Assembly (NCBI GenBank): GCA_905199755.1
Contig: CAJKHT010000062.1
Location: 1 to 16,246, forward strand
DNA: 16,246 nt
Direction: 5' to 3'
Source of the DNA: an uncultured Eubacteriales bacterium
Lineage (GTDB): Bacteria > Bacillota > Clostridia > UBA1381
The notes below the pieces were generated by a model. It made no database searches. It saw nothing but the letters and a program-made list of their open reading frames with translations, and was not told the DNA's origin. A program made the translations under genes and the position numbers. Shown one piece after another: positions 7,046-14,028 of the stretch. Every line of letters begins with the position of its first letter. Position 1 is the stretch's first letter.

Positions 7046-7075
7046 TTATTTCTCTCCATATATCCGTATTCTGTC

Positions 7076-7109
7076 AAAACGCCCGAAACACAGCAGTTTT
7101 GGGCGTTTT
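7076..7109 (-). terminator. Hairpin between glgP and the GH13 gene, possible partial terminator or processing site
   Basis: AAAACGCCCGAAAC (7076-7089) and GTTTTGGGCGTTTT (7096-7109) pair at 13 of 14 positions around a 6-base loop. On the minus strand only four T follow the GC stem, so termination is likely partial. It fills much of the 78-base gap and could lower expression of the GH13 gene relative to glgP or protect the 3' end of glgP mRNA. Confidence 0.55.
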
Positions 7110-7123
7110 AATGTTGTTCTGTA

Positions 7124-9607
7124 TTATTTTATGGGTGTAAGATGCCAGATGTTCTTGTTGTATTCTCTTATTGTACGGTCGCTTGAGAAGAAACCGGAAT
7201 GTGCGGTGTTCATGATTGCTTTTGCCGTCCATTCCTTTCTGTTGCGGTACTCGTTCGAGATTAATTCCTGTGTCTGCATATATGCGTCGAAATCACGTAT
7301 AACCATATAAGTGTCGGGATAACCGTAATCACCGAACATAAGCGTCTGGTACAAATCCTTGAACAGATGATGATTTTCGGGACAAAGACTTCCGTCAATC
7401 AGCATTTCAAGCGAACGTCTCAATACATTGTTTGTCGAGTAAATCGTCTTTACCTCGTCTGTACCCGGATATTTGAGACGAGCATCAACCTCATCTGCTT
7501 TAAGACCGAATATATAAATATTATCCGCACCTACCTGTTCGAGCATTTCAACGTTTGCGCCGTCAAGTGTTCCGATTGTTAAGGCACCGTTAAGCATAAA
7601 CTTCATATTTCCCGTTCCCGAAGCTTCTTTTCCGGCTGTGGAAATCTGCTCGGAAACATCTGCCGCCTTTATAATCTTTTCTGCGATTGATACACCATAG
7701 TTTTCTATAAATACTACCTTGATTTTACCTTGTATTCTTTCATCATTGTTTATCATGTCGCCGACAGAGTTTATAAGCTTAATAATAAGCTTTGCTCTTG
7801 TATATCCCGGAGCGGCTTTCGCGCCGAAAATGTATGTCTTGGGATAATAATTATATGTCGGGTCGGACAGTATTCTGTTATACTCGGCAAGAATGTGCAG
7901 TACATTCATCATCTGACGCTTGTATTCGTGCAGTCTCTTGCACTGAACGTCAAATATAGAATCGGGATCGACCTTTATGCCGTTATGCTCCTTGATATAT
8001 TCCGCAAGTTCGACCTTGTTGTCGCGCTTGATCTTATTGAATTTTGCCTGGAAATCCTCGTCCTCGGCAAATTTTGCAAGACCTGTGAGCTTATCTGCGT
8101 CTTTGAGCCAGCCCTTGCCGATTTTACTGTCGATAAGTTTTGTAAGCTCGGGATTGGAGTCTGCAATCCAGCGGCGGAAAGTAATTCCGTTGGTGATTGC
8201 ATGGAAACGGTCTTTATCCATGTTATAGTAATCCGCAAATATATCCTTTTCAAGGATTTCGGTATGCAGCTTTGAAACACCGTTTACGGCAAAGCAGCTT
8301 GCAAGACACATATTAGCCATGAATATCTGATTATCCGATATAATAGCCATATACTTGTGCTTTGCGCTGTCGCCGGGATAAAATGCTTCAAGCCTCGCCA
8401 TGAGACGTCTGTTCATTTCCTCGACTATCATGTAAATTCGGGGAAGAGTTCTCTTGAACATGTCAAGCGGCCACTTTTCGAGAGCCTCGCTCATAACCGT
8501 GTGGTTTGTGTAGGCAAATACATGTGTTACTATATCCCATGCTTCGTCCCAGCCCAAGCCCTTTTCGTCCATCAAAAGACGCATCATTTCGGGAATTGCC
8601 ATGGTCGGGTGAGTATCGTTTATGTGGATAACCACCTTATCCGGCAGCTTTGACCAATCCTGTCCGTTTCTCTGTTCGAATTCCTTTAAAATCCACTGTA
8701 ATGTTGCGGATACAAGGAAATACTGCTGCTGGAGTCTTAACTCTTTACCCTCAGTATGGTTATCCTCGGGATAAAGCACGTTTGAAATTACCTCCGCAAG
8801 ATGCTGTTCCTCGATTGCACGTGTGTAATCTCCGCTGTTAAAGGCCTTCATGTCAAAGTTGTTTGTGGATTTTGCACTCCACAGTCTTAATTTGTTTATT
8901 ATCTTTGAATCATATCCGCAAAGCGGTACATCATACGGCATTGCAAGAACATGCTTTGCGTTCTCGTATCTGAATACCATATGTCCGTCCTGCCAGTCGC
9001 TTATTACATTGCCGCCGAAGGTTACGGTGACGGATTCCTCCGGACGCGCAATCTCCCATGCGTTGCCGTGTTCGAGCCATGAATCGGGCAATTCCGTCTG
9101 ATAGCCGTCAACTATCTTCTGTCTGAAAAGTCCGTATTCATATCTTATTGTACAGCCGTATGCCGGCAAATCAAGAGTTGTGAGCGAATCGATAAAGCAT
9201 GCGGCAAGTCTGCCGAGACCTCCGTTTCCGAGTCCCGCATCGCTTTCAAGCTCCGCTATGTCGGACAGCTTATATCCCAAATCCTCGAGTACATGCTGAT
9301 ATTCGCTTGTTTTCATAAGATTGAGAATATTTGTACACAAAAGTCTGCCCATAAGAAATTCAAATGAAAGGTAATAAAGCTTCTTTGAGCCTTCCTTTTT
9401 AACCTCTTTATGTGACTTTGCCCACATTTCCATTATGCGGTCACGTACCGTAAGCGCACATGCGGAATAAACCATACGCGGTGTCGCCTCGTCCATAACC
9501 TTTCCGAAATGTCTGCCGACCTTGCCTATGATTTCTTTTTTCAAAGCTTCCTCGGAAGCCGTCAGCTTTCTTTTTGCAGTCTTTTTGCCTGCCGATGCCT
9601 GTGCCAT
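7124..9607 (-). CDS. glgP: Glycogen (alpha-glucan) phosphorylase
   Basis: This 827-residue GT35 enzyme uses phosphate to release glucose-1-phosphate from the non-reducing ends of glycogen in the cytoplasm. Seen are the family block ESDAGLGNGGLGRLAACF (121-138), HINDTHPTMAIPE (328-340), CKRLHEYKRQ (556-565), and the pyridoxal-phosphate site GTGNMKFMLNGALTIGT, with Lys669 as the Schiff-base lysine. Length is normal for the family, close to animal and bacterial enzymes. The first 14 residues (MAQASAGKKTAKRK) are a short basic extension. Its GGGGAG ribosome binding site runs up to the glgA stop codon 15 bases away, pointing to tight co-transcription with glgA. It is part of the second glycogen unit. 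No regulatory phosphorylation site was identified. Confidence 0.97.
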   Translation of the reverse strand: MAQASAGKKTAKRKLTASEEALKKEIIGKVGRHFGKVMDEATPRMVYSACALTVRDRIMEMWAKSHKEVKKEGSKKLYYLSFEFLMGRLLCTNILNLMKTSEYQHVLEDLGYKLSDIAELESDAGLGNGGLGRLAACFIDSLTTLDLPAYGCTIRYEYGLFRQKIVDGYQTELPDSWLEHGNAWEIARPEESVTVTFGGNVISDWQDGHMVFRYENAKHVLAMPYDVPLCGYDSKIINKLRLWSAKSTNNFDMKAFNSGDYTRAIEEQHLAEVISNVLYPEDNHTEGKELRLQQQYFLVSATLQWILKEFEQRNGQDWSKLPDKVVIHINDTHPTMAIPEMMRLLMDEKGLGWDEAWDIVTHVFAYTNHTVMSEALEKWPLDMFKRTLPRIYMIVEEMNRRLMARLEAFYPGDSAKHKYMAIISDNQIFMANMCLASCFAVNGVSKLHTEILEKDIFADYYNMDKDRFHAITNGITFRRWIADSNPELTKLIDSKIGKGWLKDADKLTGLAKFAEDEDFQAKFNKIKRDNKVELAEYIKEHNGIKVDPDSIFDVQCKRLHEYKRQMMNVLHILAEYNRILSDPTYNYYPKTYIFGAKAAPGYTRAKLIIKLINSVGDMINNDERIQGKIKVVFIENYGVSIAEKIIKAADVSEQISTAGKEASGTGNMKFMLNGALTIGTLDGANVEMLEQVGADNIYIFGLKADEVDARLKYPGTDEVKTIYSTNNVLRRSLEMLIDGSLCPENHHLFKDLYQTLMFGDYGYPDTYMVIRDFDAYMQTQELISNEYRNRKEWTAKAIMNTAHSGFFSSDRTIREYNKNIWHLTPIK

Positions 9608-9622
9608 GATAAAATCTCCCCT

Positions 9623-11374
9623 TTAATTTTCTTTCTTTGCGGCGGTCTTTTTTTCGCCCTTTTTCACGGTTTTAACCGTATCGGACTTTTTCTTTGCCGT
9701 GCTTTTCTTTGCTGCGGGCTTCTTCTTTGCCGCCGCCTTTTTTGTGCCCCTCACCGGTGCGTCCTGAGCAAAGGGATTTTCCACCTTTACAATCCCCGGC
9801 TCCTTTGCGCCCTGCGCTGCTGTCTTCGCCGATTCCTCGGCATCTTTCTTTATATTGCTTTCAAAATCCGATTTTTTCGGAGCTGCTGCCTTTTTTGCGG
9901 GTACAGGCTTTTTCTCCGCTTTTTCGGGAATATCGTAAATTCCCGTCAGACTTTGGTACATGCTGATGTATTTATCCGCCGATGCACTCCATGAATAATC
10001 CTTTGCCATTGCATTATCCATGATTCTGTTCCATTCGCTGCGTCTGTTGTAGTATATATCCATTGCATACCATATAATATCCATCATTTCATCGGCATTA
10101 TAGTTTGCGAATGAAAAACCCGTGCCATCGCCGGTGTACTCATTATACGGCATTACGGTGTCCTTTAAGCCGCCTGTTTCGCGTACAATGGGCAAAGTGC
10201 CGTATTTCATGCTGATAAGCTGTGACAGTCCGCACGGCTCAAAATATGACGGCATAAGGAATGCATCGCTTGCCGCGTAAATCTTATGCGCCATGTCATT
10301 TGAAAAATAAATCTGTGCCGACAGTCTGTCGGGATATTTCCATGCGTAATGTCTGAAAAGATTTTCATACTTTTCCTCGCCCGTACCGAGAACAACTACC
10401 TGTGCGCCGCCCTCGCAAAGCGCCTCTATCTTGTATGCGACAAGGTCAAAGCCTTTCTGGTCGGTAAGCCGCGATACTATGCCGATCATGAGCTTGTTTT
10501 CGTCAACAGGGAGTCCTAATTCTGCCTGGAGCTTTGTTTTGTTTTCGGCTTTATTTTTATGCACCGTGCGCGGTGTGTAATTTTTATAAATAAGCTTATC
10601 TGTCTGCGGATTCCACTCTGTATAGGAAATGCCGTTTACAATTCCCGTAAGGTCGTTTCTGCGTGCCGAAAGCAGCTTATCGAGTCCCTCGCCGTAGGTG
10701 GGAGTGGTGATTTCGCCCGTATATGTCTCCGAAACGGTTGAAATGCGGTCGGCATACACAAGTCCGCCTTTCAGTATGTTGGCGTCGCTGTAATATTCAA
10801 GCTTGTCGGACGTGAAATAATAATCGCTTATTCCCATTGCGTCCTTTATGCCGCGCATATCCCATCTGCCCTGGAATTTCAGATTGTGTACGGTCATAAC
10901 CGTTTTTATTCCGCGGTAGAACGGATTATCTCTGAACGTATCGAGAAAAACGGGAATTGCCGCTGTCTGCCAGTCGTTGCAGTTTATAACATCAGGTCTG
11001 AAATCCAGTGTCGGCAGCATTGAAAGAGCCGCCTTTGAGAAGAAAATAAACTTCTCGCAGTCGAGATGTATGAAATCATACGGCTTATCTCCGCTGAAAT
11101 AGAACTCGTTATCAATAAAATAATATATGCAGCCGTTATGCTCAAGCTCAAATACTCCGGCATACTGCTTGCGCCATGCCATATCTATATAAATATGGTC
11201 TATATATTTCATTTTGTCCTTATACTGCTTATCTATGCACTTGTAAAGAGGCATAATAACTCTTGCGTCAACTCCCTTTTCGCGCAATACGGCAGGAAGT
11301 GAGCCGACTACATCGCCGAGACCTCCCGTTTTGAGAAACGGTGCGGCTTCCGAGCTTGCAAATAAAACCTTCAT
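9623..11374 (-). CDS. glgA: Glycogen synthase (ADP-glucose) with a long Lys/Ala-rich C-terminal tail
   Basis: This GT5 glycogen synthase transfers glucose from ADP-glucose to growing alpha-1,4 glucan. The normal enzyme occupies residues 1 to about 481, close to the 477 residues of E. coli GlgA. It has the sugar-nucleotide motif KTGGLGDVVGSLP from Lys15, TVHNLKFQG (161-169), SRLTDQKG (301-308), and PSYFEPCGLSQ with the conserved Glu379. After residue about 482 comes a roughly 100-residue tail absent from standard GlgA. A mixed-charge linker is followed from 541 by Lys/Ala/Thr repeats of the KKAAAKKK type (17 Lys in the last 43 residues), resembling histone H1 tails. The tail is low-complexity and predicted to be disordered. 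The start is supported by AGGAG six bases upstream. It is the first gene of the glgA-glgP-GH13 unit, driven by the promoter at 11475-11503. Confidence 0.96.
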   Translation of the reverse strand: MKVLFASSEAAPFLKTGGLGDVVGSLPAVLREKGVDARVIMPLYKCIDKQYKDKMKYIDHIYIDMAWRKQYAGVFELEHNGCIYYFIDNEFYFSGDKPYDFIHLDCEKFIFFSKAALSMLPTLDFRPDVINCNDWQTAAIPVFLDTFRDNPFYRGIKTVMTVHNLKFQGRWDMRGIKDAMGISDYYFTSDKLEYYSDANILKGGLVYADRISTVSETYTGEITTPTYGEGLDKLLSARRNDLTGIVNGISYTEWNPQTDKLIYKNYTPRTVHKNKAENKTKLQAELGLPVDENKLMIGIVSRLTDQKGFDLVAYKIEALCEGGAQVVVLGTGEEKYENLFRHYAWKYPDRLSAQIYFSNDMAHKIYAASDAFLMPSYFEPCGLSQLISMKYGTLPIVRETGGLKDTVMPYNEYTGDGTGFSFANYNADEMMDIIWYAMDIYYNRRSEWNRIMDNAMAKDYSWSASADKYISMYQSLTGIYDIPEKAEKKPVPAKKAAAPKKSDFESNIKKDAEESAKTAAQGAKEPGIVKVENPFAQDAPVRGTKKAAAKKKPAAKKSTAKKKSDTVKTVKKGEKKTAAKKEN

Positions 11375-11390
11375 GTCATGCTCCTTTCAA

Positions 11391-11442
11391 AACCGCCGGC
11401 AGCGGACTGTATTATGGACTGCGCTGTGTCCGTGTCCCGCGG
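11391..11442 (-). other. GC-rich structured leader of the glgA transcript
   Basis: The roughly 95-base leader of glgA holds a GC-rich block in otherwise AT-rich DNA. CCGC (11393-11396) can pair with GCGG (11439-11442), and CAGCG (11400-11404) with CGCTG (11422-11426); GGACT occurs twice (11404-11408 and 11416-11420). It does not match a riboswitch class I recognise. It may affect translation of glgA. Confidence 0.25.
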
Positions 11443-11474
11443 ATATTTACAATAAATATATCTTTCCGATTTCT

Positions 11475-11503
11475 ATACTACTCCAAAAATCGCGCTTTGT
11501 CAA
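11475..11503 (-). promoter_or_regulatory. Promoter of the glgA-glgP-GH13 unit
   Basis: On the minus strand a perfect TTGACA (11498-11503) and TAGTAT (11475-11480, 4 of 6) are separated by 17 bp. The predicted start is about 95 bases before glgA and downstream of the glgD terminator, so the second half of the glycogen cluster can be transcribed independently. Confidence 0.65.
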
Positions 11504-11553
11504 TTTTCCGATGTAAAAATCGTATGTTTTACTATTATATAAAAGAAAAATCG
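11485..11553. repeat. Three helically phased AAAAATCG direct repeats over the glgA promoter
   Basis: AAAAATCG occurs at 11485-11492, 11515-11522 and 11546-11553, 30 and 31 bp apart, or about three helical turns. The two outer copies extend to AAAAATCGTAT. One copy lies between the -35 and -10 boxes of the glgA promoter; the others lie upstream of it. They could be binding sites for a regulator or phased A-tracts that bend the DNA. Confidence 0.5.
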
Positions 11554-11599
11554 TATTGATATTATATAATTTTTATACCTATTATATGTGTTTTATACC

Positions 11600-11643
11600 A
11601 AAAACGGAAGAACCGACCGTGAATACGGGGTTCTCCCGTTTTT
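11600..11643 (-). terminator. Terminator after glgD
   Basis: AAAAACGGAAGAACC (11600-11614) pairs with GGTTCTCCCGTTTTT (11629-11643) at all but one position, and a smaller CCGT/ACGG stem sits inside the loop. On the minus strand the stem is followed by five T. It begins 4 bases after the glgD stop and separates glgBCD from glgA. Confidence 0.85.
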
Positions 11644-11647
11644 TATA

Positions 11648-12766
11648 TCATATTTTTGTCTCTTTTGCGATTGCAAGCGGATAGCTCGCCTGTCCGATAA
11701 GCTTTCTGCCGTGCGTGATATGCACTTCCTTGTCAAACACCACATGGTCAAGCTCAACGCCCTCTTCAATAACGCTGTCCTGCATGATTATTGAATTTCT
11801 GACAACGGAGCCTTTTGCTATCTTAACACCTCTTGAAAGCACACTGTTTTCTATAGTACCCTCGATTACACAGCCGTCCGAAATGAAGCAGTTTGAAACA
11901 ACCGCCTCCGAACCGTAATGCGTAGGACTCTGGTCCTTTGTTTTTGTGTAAATCGGGTTTTCGGGATTAAACAGCTCACGGCGTATGTCGGCATTTAAAA
12001 AGTTCATATTGTTTGAATAATACGAATGTATCGAGTCTATCTTGCCGCAGTAGCCTTTGTGTTCGTATGCGAAAATACGCATGCCGCCCATTTTCTTTAT
12101 TACGGCATCCTTTACAAAATCAACATCGCCGCGCGCACTGCACACATCAACTATGCTTTCCAGAAGCGCCTTTTCCATGATGTATAAATCCATTCCGGCA
12201 TATGTTGTCTTTGGATAATACGGCTGCACCTCTATGTCCGTTATGTGCTTTTCGTCGTCTATGTCAAAAAGCGTATAGTGCGAAAGCAATGATTCCTCCG
12301 CTCCCGTAAAATCCTTATATACTGCGGTTATGTCTGCCTGATTGTTGATATGATAATCAACCGCTGCCGATAAATCCATATTGTATATATTGTTTCCCAG
12401 AGAAAGCACAACATATGTCTGCCTGCTGCGGCGGATATATTCCCTTATTCCGGCAAGCATATCTATATTTCCTCTTATCGAGGAGCCGCCCATCTTTTCA
12501 ACGCTCGGCGGAAGAATGTTGAGCCCGCTGTTCTTTCTGTCCAGATCCCACGGTTTACCCGATTTGATGTGGTCCATAAGCGAAGAATAATTAGATGCCG
12601 TTGCAACACCGATATTTGTAATTCCGGCATTTGCCATGTTGGATAAAACAAAATCTATAATTCTGTATCTTCCGGCAATCGGAAGCGCACTGTTTGCTCT
12701 TATATCTGTAATAGGGGGTATTTTATCATCGCTTGTCAGTATAATCCCCATTGTATCATTTCTCAT
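11648..12766 (-). CDS. glgD: Glucose-1-phosphate adenylyltransferase, regulatory GlgD subunit
   Basis: This 372-residue paralogue of GlgC is known in Firmicutes to pair with GlgC and raise ADP-glucose synthesis while being inactive or nearly so alone. Residues 1 to about 240 form a nucleotidyltransferase-like domain and the rest a left-handed beta-helix with hexapeptide repeats. The GGQGSRL loop of GlgC is missing here (LTSDDKIPPIT at 10-20), and the catalytic SGD-H motif is replaced by LGNNIYNM (123-130), so it should not catalyse. I chose the ATG at 12764-12766: the AGGAG at 12776-12780 is nine bases away, the same spacing as in glgC. A TTG at 12770-12772 would extend the protein by two residues but lies only three bases from that site. 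The binding site lies just past the glgC stop; this is the last gene of unit 1. Confidence 0.93.
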   Translation of the reverse strand: MRNDTMGIILTSDDKIPPITDIRANSALPIAGRYRIIDFVLSNMANAGITNIGVATASNYSSLMDHIKSGKPWDLDRKNSGLNILPPSVEKMGGSSIRGNIDMLAGIREYIRRSRQTYVVLSLGNNIYNMDLSAAVDYHINNQADITAVYKDFTGAEESLLSHYTLFDIDDEKHITDIEVQPYYPKTTYAGMDLYIMEKALLESIVDVCSARGDVDFVKDAVIKKMGGMRIFAYEHKGYCGKIDSIHSYYSNNMNFLNADIRRELFNPENPIYTKTKDQSPTHYGSEAVVSNCFISDGCVIEGTIENSVLSRGVKIAKGSVVRNSIIMQDSVIEEGVELDHVVFDKEVHITHGRKLIGQASYPLAIAKETKI

Positions 12767-12780
12767 TGCCAATCACTCCT

Positions 12781-13989
12781 TTATGCTTCCACCATACTGT
12801 TTCTTGCAATTTCCGAACTGTCCTCTATTTTTGTGCCGCCCTCTATAAGTACAATGCCCTGCGAACAGTACTTTGAAGCATATTTGTTATTTTCATCGTC
12901 AATGACGCCTATACGCGAATTCTCGCCGATTACCGCGCCGGAGCCTATAACGGCTTTCTGTACAACGGCGCCCTTGCCTATTTTTACTCCGGGCATTATT
13001 ACCGAGTCTATGACCTTTGCTCCCTCGCAAACCTCTACACCGCCGAAAATTACAGAATGTTTTATTTCGCCGTCTATAAAGCAGCCCTCGGTGATGGTAG
13101 ACTCCGAAATTTTTGCGTTCTTGCCGACATAATGTGGCGCAAGTGCGGGATTTCTCGAATAGATTATCCAGCTGCGGTCATTTACCGAGAATTTCGGAGG
13201 ATTGTCTATTAAATCCATATTCGCCTCCCAAAGACTCTGAACGGTTCCCACGTCTTTCCAATAGCCCTCAAAACGATAGCTCATCATCTTTTCGCCGTTT
13301 CCGAGCATTTTCGGAATAATGTTTTTACCGAAATCGTTATCCGAGGCAGGATCGTGTTCATCATCCGTAAGATATTTTTTGAGAGCGTCATAGCTGAATA
13401 TATATATACCCATCGATGCGAGATTGCTTTTGGGTTCAGCCGGCTTTTCCTCAAATTCCGTTATCGCTCCCGTTTCGGGATCGGTATTCATTATTCCGAA
13501 ACGGCTTGCCTCCTCCCACGACACCGGCATTACAGCGATTGTTGCCGCCGCACCCGATTCCGTGTGCGCTTTAAGCATTTCGCCGTAATGCATTTTATAT
13601 ATATGGTCTCCCGAAAGTATAAGTACATTTTTCGGGTTAAAGCCTTCAAGAAAACTGAGATTCTGGTATATCGCATTTGCCGTTCCTTTATACCATTCCC
13701 CCGCATTGGCGCTCTGGTAGGGAGGGAGTACGTATGCTCCGCCGTGCGATCTGTTTAAATCCCATGGGTTTCCGTTTCCTATATATGTGTTCAGCTCAAG
13801 AGGCTGATACTGCGTAAGTACTCCTACCGTGTCAATTCCCGAATGTACACAGTTTGAAAGAGGGAAGTCTATAATTCTGTACTTTCCTCCGAAAGGTACG
13901 GCAGGCTTTGCCACTTTTTTTGTCAGCGCACCGAGCCTTGAACCCTGCCCTCCGGCAAGTATCATTGCCACGCAGTCCTTTGATATCAT
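12781..13989 (-). CDS. glgC: Glucose-1-phosphate adenylyltransferase, catalytic subunit
   Basis: GlgC joins glucose-1-phosphate and ATP to give ADP-glucose, the committed step of bacterial glycogen synthesis. The 402-residue protein shows the nucleotide loop GGQGSRLG (13-20), KPAVPFGGKYRIIDFPLSNC (28-47), the catalytic Asp128 in SGDHIYKMHY, the substrate lysine Lys182 in EFEEKP, and GYWKDVGT (242-249). A C-terminal left-handed beta-helix follows, with hexapeptide repeats such as VIMPGVKIGKGAVV. The start is set at ATG 13987-13989: its AGGAG (13999-14003) is nine bases upstream. The ATG at 13996-13998, three codons earlier, directly abuts that site and is unlikely to be used. The gene is 39 bases after glgB and about 14 bases before glgD. 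Activity would normally be set by allosteric metabolites and by GlgD; the effector cannot be read from sequence. Confidence 0.96.
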   Translation of the reverse strand: MISKDCVAMILAGGQGSRLGALTKKVAKPAVPFGGKYRIIDFPLSNCVHSGIDTVGVLTQYQPLELNTYIGNGNPWDLNRSHGGAYVLPPYQSANAGEWYKGTANAIYQNLSFLEGFNPKNVLILSGDHIYKMHYGEMLKAHTESGAAATIAVMPVSWEEASRFGIMNTDPETGAITEFEEKPAEPKSNLASMGIYIFSYDALKKYLTDDEHDPASDNDFGKNIIPKMLGNGEKMMSYRFEGYWKDVGTVQSLWEANMDLIDNPPKFSVNDRSWIIYSRNPALAPHYVGKNAKISESTITEGCFIDGEIKHSVIFGGVEVCEGAKVIDSVIMPGVKIGKGAVVQKAVIGSGAVIGENSRIGVIDDENNKYASKYCSQGIVLIEGGTKIEDSSEIARNSMVEA

Positions 13990-14028
13990 AGTTACCATCT
14001 CCTATATTTTTTGTAAAATGCAGGCTGT

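Noticed and set aside
7072..7077. TTGACA on the minus strand before the GH13 gene, as a possible promoter
   Set aside because: No -10 box occurs at 16-19 bp spacing, and the hexamer lies partly inside the hairpin at 7076-7109.
7730..8275. 181-codon open frame antisense to glgP
   Set aside because: Shadow of a highly conserved gene on the other strand; no recognisable protein features.
9509..9994. 161-codon open frame antisense to the glgA tail and the start of glgP
   Set aside because: Its Phe/Leu/Cys/Arg-rich composition is simply the antisense of the Lys/Ala-rich tail codons; not a membrane protein gene.
13354..13758. 134-codon open frame antisense to glgC
   Set aside because: Shadow frame; the glgC reading is unmistakable here.
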